Shown: positions 59,637-64,000 of the stretch, piece after piece
Layout: each line of letters begins with the position of its first letter
Numbering within the stretch: position 1 is the first letter of the stretch
Assembly (NCBI GenBank): GCA_018650465.1
Contig: JABIFY010000146.1
Coordinates: forward strand, 1-64,000
Length of the DNA: 64,000 nucleotides
DNA from: Alphaproteobacteria bacterium
GTDB lineage: Bacteria > Pseudomonadota > Alphaproteobacteria > UBA2966
Direction of reading: 5' to 3'
Position numbers and translations under genes: made by a program
The notes under the pieces: generated by a model
The model's database searches: none
Seen by the model: only the letters and a program-made list of their open reading frames with translations
What the model was told of the DNA's origin: nothing

Positions 59637-61982
59637 ATGGCTGAAAATGGCCTTCCTTCGCGGACTGACAGAAACAGACTGCGCGATATTATTCGGCTCA
59701 CGGCAGATCTGGTTTGGGAAACAGATCGGGATCACCAATTGACGCTTTTGTCAGAAAATTCTCAGGATTTGTTGGGTGAGCACAGCAGTGCCTTGTTGGG
59801 GCGAAACCTTTTCGATATTTGGCAACTGACCCCTGTCAAGGAACAGACCCCCGACCTGGAATGGCGACAGCCATTTCGAAATGTCATGGCAATTCACGTG
59901 TCAGCATCCGGAGACATTCGACATTTTGTTTTAAGCGGCTTACCGGTATTTGACGATACCGATGGTTCTTTCATCTGCGTACGGGGCATTGCCAAGGATG
60001 TTACCGAGACGGTCAAGAGCAATGAAGAACGGCGGATTCTTGAGGAACGATCAAGCGCCATTATCGGCTTCGCCTCGACCGGCATTGCCGTCGCCGACAA
60101 AGACGGCTTGATTGTCGAATGCAATGAAGCCTGGCTGCAGTTCTTCGGCTATCGCAGAAAAGATATGCTGTGCACGTCCTTTCAAGAACTAACCTATCAT
60201 GAAGACGAAACCCTATCGTTAAAGAATATGGGAAACCTGTTTGCCGGGAAGATAGAGCGATACAGGCAGGAAAAGCGTTATGTAAGATATGATGGTTCCA
60301 TCGCCTGGGCAGACGTCAGTGTCTCTTCCCTGAAGTCACCGGACGGTACAGTTACCCATTCTATCGCCGGGTTGAACGATATCACGGACAGGAAACTGGC
60401 TGAATTTGCCTTGCAAACAAGTCGGCAAAAACTTTCCGAACAGCGCATGTTGTTGCAGACTACGCTGGATACGATTGACCAGGGCTTCGCCGTATGGGAT
60501 CCGAACGACTGTCTTGTCGCATGGAACAAAACAGTTGCTGAAATGTGGTACCAGCCGGATGATCTGGCGGTAGGGTTGCCGCGTCGTATTTTGTTCAATG
60601 AACTAATCGGAAACAAGATTTTTGCAGAAGGAAGCGATCCTCATGAAGCAGATCAGTTTTTCGATAGCTCGTTGGGCGCATCAAAGTCTTTTGATACTGA
60701 ATACGAAAACCGGGATGGCCGCAAAATACATGTCAGGCGCTACCTTCTCCCGGACAGCGGCTATGCGTCGGTTTATACTGACTTTACGGATCGGCTGGCG
60801 GCTGAGAAGGCTGTTCGTGAAAGTGAAGAGAAATTTCGCACCATTGCAGAGGCAAGCGGTGCCGCTATCTTTATTGTCTCCACGAATGGTGACGAATTTC
60901 TTTATTGCAATAATGCTGGCGCTGATATGTTTGCCTTCAAGGCTGAAGATCTTCTGGAAAGTAGTCCAGACAAGATGTTTGCGGATCCCGAAATATCGAT
61001 AGAGATGGGGAAGAGCATTGGCCGCCAGCAAAAGGTCAAAAACTTTGAATGTATGTTGGTCCGCAGGAACGGCAGTATATTCTGGGGCATGATTTCAGCG
61101 GAGACAGTACAATTTGAGGCAAATGACACCGTCTTGTTTGTGGTGACGGATATTGCGCATCTGAAGGAAGTTGAAAGTGAGCTTCGTGCTGCCAAGGATG
61201 AAGCCGACCGGGCCAATCAGGTGAAGACGGATTTTCTCTCGAGCATGAGCCATGAGCTGCGAACACCCATGAATTCGATCCTGGGTTTTACCCAGTTAAT
61301 GGCGGAAGACCCGCGCACCGAATTATCTGTCGAGCAAGATGAGAGCTTGCGTTACATCATGAAGGCCGGTCGACACCTGTTGAATCTAATCAATGATATT
61401 CTGGATTTCTCCAATATTGAAGCCTCAAAAATTGAAGTAGCTGACGAACCTGTTTCTGTTGCTGAACTATGTAGAGATTCAATGCTTGCGATCGAAAGTT
61501 CAGCAGATGAAAGGCGAATATCAACCGCTCAAGATGTATCCGATGATCTTGTCATTGTAGGTGACCCGACCAGATTGAAACAAGTATTACTCAATCTGTT
61601 GAGCAATGCAGTCAAATATAATGTAATTGGTGGACGGATCATCTTGTCTGCCTCTGCAACGGAAGATGATCACGTGCGAATTTCTGTTGCGGATACAGGA
61701 AAAGGCATTCCGCAAAGCAAACGGGAAGGTCTGTTTCAGGCTTTTAATCGTCTTGGAGCTGAAAATACCGAGATTGAGGGAACAGGTATTGGTCTTTCCA
61801 TTTGCGCCCGTCTGGTTGAAGTGATGGGTGGCCGCATGGGGTATGAAAGCAATGAAGGAAAAGGATCAACTTTCTGGATTGAAATCAAAACAGACACCTC
61901 AGGGAAAGCTGTGTCGACAACTGCGACCAAAGAACCTGTGATTTCGAATAGTGCAGCTGATCTTTCCGGCATCAAGGGATGA
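59637..61982 (+). CDS. multi-PAS histidine kinase, stop-separated from receiver
   Basis: A 781-residue soluble kinase with four PAS domains: about 18-125 (LVWETDRDHQLTLLSENSQDLLG), 135-250 (STGIAVADKDGLIVECNEAWLQFFGY), 275-385 (DQGFAVWDPNDCLVAWNKTVAEMW, PAS-7 type), and 400-510 (ASGAAIFIVSTNGDEFLYCNNAGADMF). HisKA has the histidine at about 539 (SSMSHELRTPMNSILGF), then HATPase (NLLSNAVKYNVIGG, VADTGKGIPQSKREGLFQAFNRL, GTGIGLSICARLVE). The frame stops at TGA 61980-61982 and then continues, in the same frame, into an intact receiver. A GTG at 59634 precedes the ATG used. Confidence 0.93.
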   Translation: MAENGLPSRTDRNRLRDIIRLTADLVWETDRDHQLTLLSENSQDLLGEHSSALLGRNLFDIWQLTPVKEQTPDLEWRQPFRNVMAIHVSASGDIRHFVLSGLPVFDDTDGSFICVRGIAKDVTETVKSNEERRILEERSSAIIGFASTGIAVADKDGLIVECNEAWLQFFGYRRKDMLCTSFQELTYHEDETLSLKNMGNLFAGKIERYRQEKRYVRYDGSIAWADVSVSSLKSPDGTVTHSIAGLNDITDRKLAEFALQTSRQKLSEQRMLLQTTLDTIDQGFAVWDPNDCLVAWNKTVAEMWYQPDDLAVGLPRRILFNELIGNKIFAEGSDPHEADQFFDSSLGASKSFDTEYENRDGRKIHVRRYLLPDSGYASVYTDFTDRLAAEKAVRESEEKFRTIAEASGAAIFIVSTNGDEFLYCNNAGADMFAFKAEDLLESSPDKMFADPEISIEMGKSIGRQQKVKNFECMLVRRNGSIFWGMISAETVQFEANDTVLFVVTDIAHLKEVESELRAAKDEADRANQVKTDFLSSMSHELRTPMNSILGFTQLMAEDPRTELSVEQDESLRYIMKAGRHLLNLINDILDFSNIEASKIEVADEPVSVAELCRDSMLAIESSADERRISTAQDVSDDLVIVGDPTRLKQVLLNLLSNAVKYNVIGGRIILSASATEDDHVRISVADTGKGIPQSKREGLFQAFNRLGAENTEIEGTGIGLSICARLVEVMGGRMGYESNEGKGSTFWIEIKTDTSGKAVSTTATKEPVISNSAADLSGIKG

Positions 61983-61985
61983 ATT

Positions 61986-62345
61986 TTGTATGTCGAGGAT
62001 AACCCGGCGAACTTGTTGTTGATGCGTCGGATCGTAGATCGACTGGATGGCGTCAGCCTGCGATCGGCGACGGATGCCGAGCAGGGATTAAGGATTGCGG
62101 TGGATGAACAACCGGATCTGATCATTATGGATATCAGCTTGCCAGGCATGGATGGTTTTGAAGCGCTGGCATGGCTGAAAGATAATAGTAAAACGGCTCA
62201 TTTACCTGTGATTGCCTTGAGTGCAAATGCCTTGCCGATGCAGGTTGCGCGTGGAAATGCAGCTGGTTTTGCTGCATATCTTACAAAGCCCATCGACATC
62301 CTGGAAGTAACTTCCAGGCTCAAAGTGTTTTTGTCAGAAGCTTGA
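61986..62345 (+). CDS. response-regulator receiver domain, in kinase frame
   Basis: A 119-residue CheY-like receiver. (I)LYVEDNPANLLLMRRIVDRLD gives the acidic pair, LIIMDISLPGMDGFEAL holds phospho-Asp49, IALSAN the Thr/Ser position and YLTKPIDI the conserved Lys. It is in the same frame as the kinase just upstream, separated only by TGA and one ATT codon. Expression as a separate protein would use TTG at 61986, with AAGGGA 7 bases before; this would cut the first strand (usual ILYVEDN) to LYVEDN. It has no output domain. Likely the detached receiver of a hybrid kinase. Confidence 0.85.
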   Translation: MYVEDNPANLLLMRRIVDRLDGVSLRSATDAEQGLRIAVDEQPDLIIMDISLPGMDGFEALAWLKDNSKTAHLPVIALSANALPMQVARGNAAGFAAYLTKPIDILEVTSRLKVFLSEA

Positions 62346-62589
62346 AGTCAGGTTTTCACTTGAACTAATTTGGCGGGATTGGATTTTCTCAGGCGGTTAG
62401 CATTCCCTGATTTGTTGTGTCAGAATGGAAACCGGCAGGGCGTTTCCACTCATGACGGATGCGCAGCGTATTTCATAAGGAAGACGTGAGCTCCAAAATC
62501 AGAAGTGATCCCGCCAAGCCCAGAATCGCTCTAGTTATGCAATTGAGTTATTCAATTGAGAATTTGTCAGATTAATTACAGGGGATATC

Positions 62590-63411
62590 ATGACCGACGG
62601 GTTTGTGGGGAAAACAGCGATTGTAACGGGTGCAGCCAAGGGTATTGGTGAGGCCGTCAGTCGCGCGCTAGCGGCTGCGGGCGCAAATGTTGCAATGTTT
62701 GATGTCGATGATGCCGCGGGTCAGGCGGTGGCAGACAGCCTCGATAACGCGACCTTTTATTCCGTCGACATTTCTGACCGGACGTCTGTGAACAAGGCAG
62801 TTGATGCCGCAGCTGAAAAGTTCGGGTCAATGGATATGCTGGTCAATAATGCCGGGATTGCACCGCCACGAACCATGGAAAACATGCCCGAGGGGGACTG
62901 GGAAAAGGTTCTTGATATCAACCTTACAGGTGCCTTCAATTGTGTCAGGGCAGCAACGCCTCATATGAAAACAAACGGGGGTGCCATCGTTAATGTCTCG
63001 TCTGTTGCCGGTAAAAATATTTCTCTCGGCGCCGGCATGCATTATACGGCATCGAAATGGGGTCTGATTGGTGCCTCGCGGCACATGGCCTACGAACTGG
63101 CTCCCAACAATATTCGCGTAAATATCGTCTGCCCTGGCCCCACGCTGACACCATTGATCGATGGCCATATGAGCAAGGATAAAATTGTTGAAGCCACAGC
63201 AAATGTGCCGTTGGGGCGCTGGGTCACGCCGGAAGATATTGCCAATGCGGTCCTGTTCTTTCTGGGGCCGCTTAGCGCCATGTGTACCGGATCAGAGTTA
63301 ATTGTTGATGGCGGCGTCCTGATAGGTTCGGGCTCGACATATGACAACTATTTTGAAAGTCGGGGTAGCAGCGCGCCCGAGCGTAAAATTGAGGTTCCGG
63401 ATTTTTCTTGA
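62590..63411 (+). CDS. SDR family oxidoreductase
   Basis: A 273-residue classical short-chain dehydrogenase: cofactor motif VTGAAKGIGEAVSRAL, MFDVDDAAG (Asp at the end of strand 2, favouring NAD), NNAGIAPPR, VSSVAGKNISLGAG and active-site YTASKWG (Tyr, Lys). VNIVCPGPTLTPL and the terminal FFLGPLSAMCTGSELIVDGG are also as expected. A C-terminal extension of about 25 residues follows. AGGGGATATC precedes the ATG. Substrate unknown. It may be followed in the same unit by the transporter at the right edge. Confidence 0.93.
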   Translation: MTDGFVGKTAIVTGAAKGIGEAVSRALAAAGANVAMFDVDDAAGQAVADSLDNATFYSVDISDRTSVNKAVDAAAEKFGSMDMLVNNAGIAPPRTMENMPEGDWEKVLDINLTGAFNCVRAATPHMKTNGGAIVNVSSVAGKNISLGAGMHYTASKWGLIGASRHMAYELAPNNIRVNIVCPGPTLTPLIDGHMSKDKIVEATANVPLGRWVTPEDIANAVLFFLGPLSAMCTGSELIVDGGVLIGSGSTYDNYFESRGSSAPERKIEVPDFS

Positions 63412-63511
63412 TTAAGGCTGGATCTCAACCTTTCCGAACCCGATCATCTGATTCCGTTGGACCAATTACTTGATATCGATTAAAGCGACCTGGCAAAGAA
63501 TTCCACCAACA

Positions 63512-64000
63512 ATGAAAGGCATGATTTTGCTTGTTCTGGCTGGTGCCATGTTCTCTTGCATGCACGGTACCATTCGTTTGGTATCTGGTGGCCCGACATC
63601 TACTGAGGGTTTGCATCCCTTTGAAATTGCTTTTTTCCGAAATATTTTTGGCTTGGTTGTCCTGCTGCCACTTTTGTGGAATGTGGGTTTTTCCACACTG
63701 CGCACCACACGGTTTTCACTTCATCTGACCCGCGCCGTGCTGCAGGTGTTCTCCATGATGATGTTTTTTTCAGCCCTGAAAATATCACCCTTGGCGGACG
63801 CAACGGCACTTAGTTTTCTGGCCCCCTTATTCGCAACAATCGGGGCCATCCTGTTTCTGGGTGAAAAGGCAAAGATACGTCGGTGGACAGCCCTGGCCGT
63901 AGGTTTCGCAGGCGCTCTGATTATTTTACGCCCCGGATTCCAGGAAATCAGCCTGGGGTTGGTTCTTGTCATGGGGGCATCAGCGATCTGGGGCGGAGCG
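63512..64000 (+). CDS. EamA/DMT transporter, cut by window edge
   Basis: The first 163 residues of an EamA family carrier, continuing past the right edge. MKGMILLVLAGAMFSCMHGTIRLVS opens helix 1; HPFEIAFFRNIFGLVVLLPLL, LHLTRAVLQVFSMMMFFSALKISPLADATALSFLAPLFATIGAILFLGEKAKIRRWTALAVGFAGALIILRPGF completes the first EamA repeat. It resembles, but is not identical to, the transporter at 41151. Ribosome site weak. 100 bases after the SDR gene. Confidence 0.88.
   Translation, partial: MKGMILLVLAGAMFSCMHGTIRLVSGGPTSTEGLHPFEIAFFRNIFGLVVLLPLLWNVGFSTLRTTRFSLHLTRAVLQVFSMMMFFSALKISPLADATALSFLAPLFATIGAILFLGEKAKIRRWTALAVGFAGALIILRPGFQEISLGLVLVMGASAIWGGA

Noticed and set aside
61736-62149. - strand frame across the kinase/receiver junction
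   Set aside because: It covers both well-supported + strand domains and has no recognisable domain itself.

Overview
The window is chromosomal DNA from an alphaproteobacterium, probably a marine or Rhodospirillales-like heterotroph. I infer this from the gene content: DUF2336, DUF2277, PAS/PAS-like hybrid kinases, TIGR04372-like glycosyltransferase, LivFGHM-type transporters and a glxBCD/glnT-type cluster. Base composition is moderate and fairly even, apart from one strongly AT-rich patch near 18.2-18.5 kb. I saw no rRNA, tRNA, CRISPR array, insertion sequence or phage genes.

0-2.2 kb holds small housekeeping-type genes (DUF1330 protein, tiny lipoprotein, LysE exporter, cytochrome b561). 2.3-16.8 kb is the most coherent block. 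A GntR/FCD regulator is divergent from a RidA-family deaminase. These are followed by a complete branched-chain-amino-acid-type ABC transporter (permease-ATPase fusion, binding protein, second ATPase, second permease). Then comes a four-gene set in the order of the N-methylglutamate synthase/gamma-glutamylmethylamide synthetase genes (class II amidotransferase, GXGXG subunit, FMN subunit, glutamine-synthetase-like ligase), followed by a divergent FAD amine oxidase and aldehyde dehydrogenase, and a bicupin. A 17-bp palindrome, TTGTATACAGTATACAA or a close variant, occurs at three promoters (2947, 8481, 14454). It ties the regulator, transporter, ligase/synthase and oxidase/dehydrogenase into one regulon. 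My inference is a catabolic route in which an imported amine or amino compound is gamma-glutamylated or converted to an N-substituted glutamate, oxidised by a single-chain flavoprotein instead of the usual four-subunit N-methylglutamate dehydrogenase, and the aldehyde oxidised to an acid.

16.8-20 kb contains a bacteriohemerythrin, a decayed DUF1611 gene, the AT-rich patch, a cold shock gene and three very small genes. 20-36 kb is a mixed metabolic region: glycosyltransferase, DUF2855, amidohydrolase, GST, serine hydrolase, MDR alcohol dehydrogenase, a frameshifted TPR gene, Tex, a periplasmic binding protein, an Old Yellow Enzyme preceded by a G-rich repeat, a glyoxalase, a NodIJ-like ABC exporter and a nitronate monooxygenase. 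36-42 kb encodes exported or envelope proteins (SIMPL, a charged small secreted protein, periplasmic rhodanese, MscS channel with a cyclic-nucleotide domain, a polysaccharide-lyase-like lipoprotein, an EamA transporter).

42-62.5 kb is rich in signalling. It includes an orphan DsrL-like iron-sulfur flavoprotein, a FixL-like hybrid kinase with an FNR/FixK-type box upstream, a protein ending in a FliM-like SQDDIDALF peptide, four further PAS kinases, and a DUF2336 protein. In one kinase a single in-frame TGA separates the kinase from its receiver domain. Interspersed are acyl-CoA enzymes (dehydrogenase, thioesterase, enoyl-CoA hydratase), a maleate-isomerase-like enzyme and an MFS carrier. The window ends with an SDR dehydrogenase and a second EamA transporter cut by the right edge.
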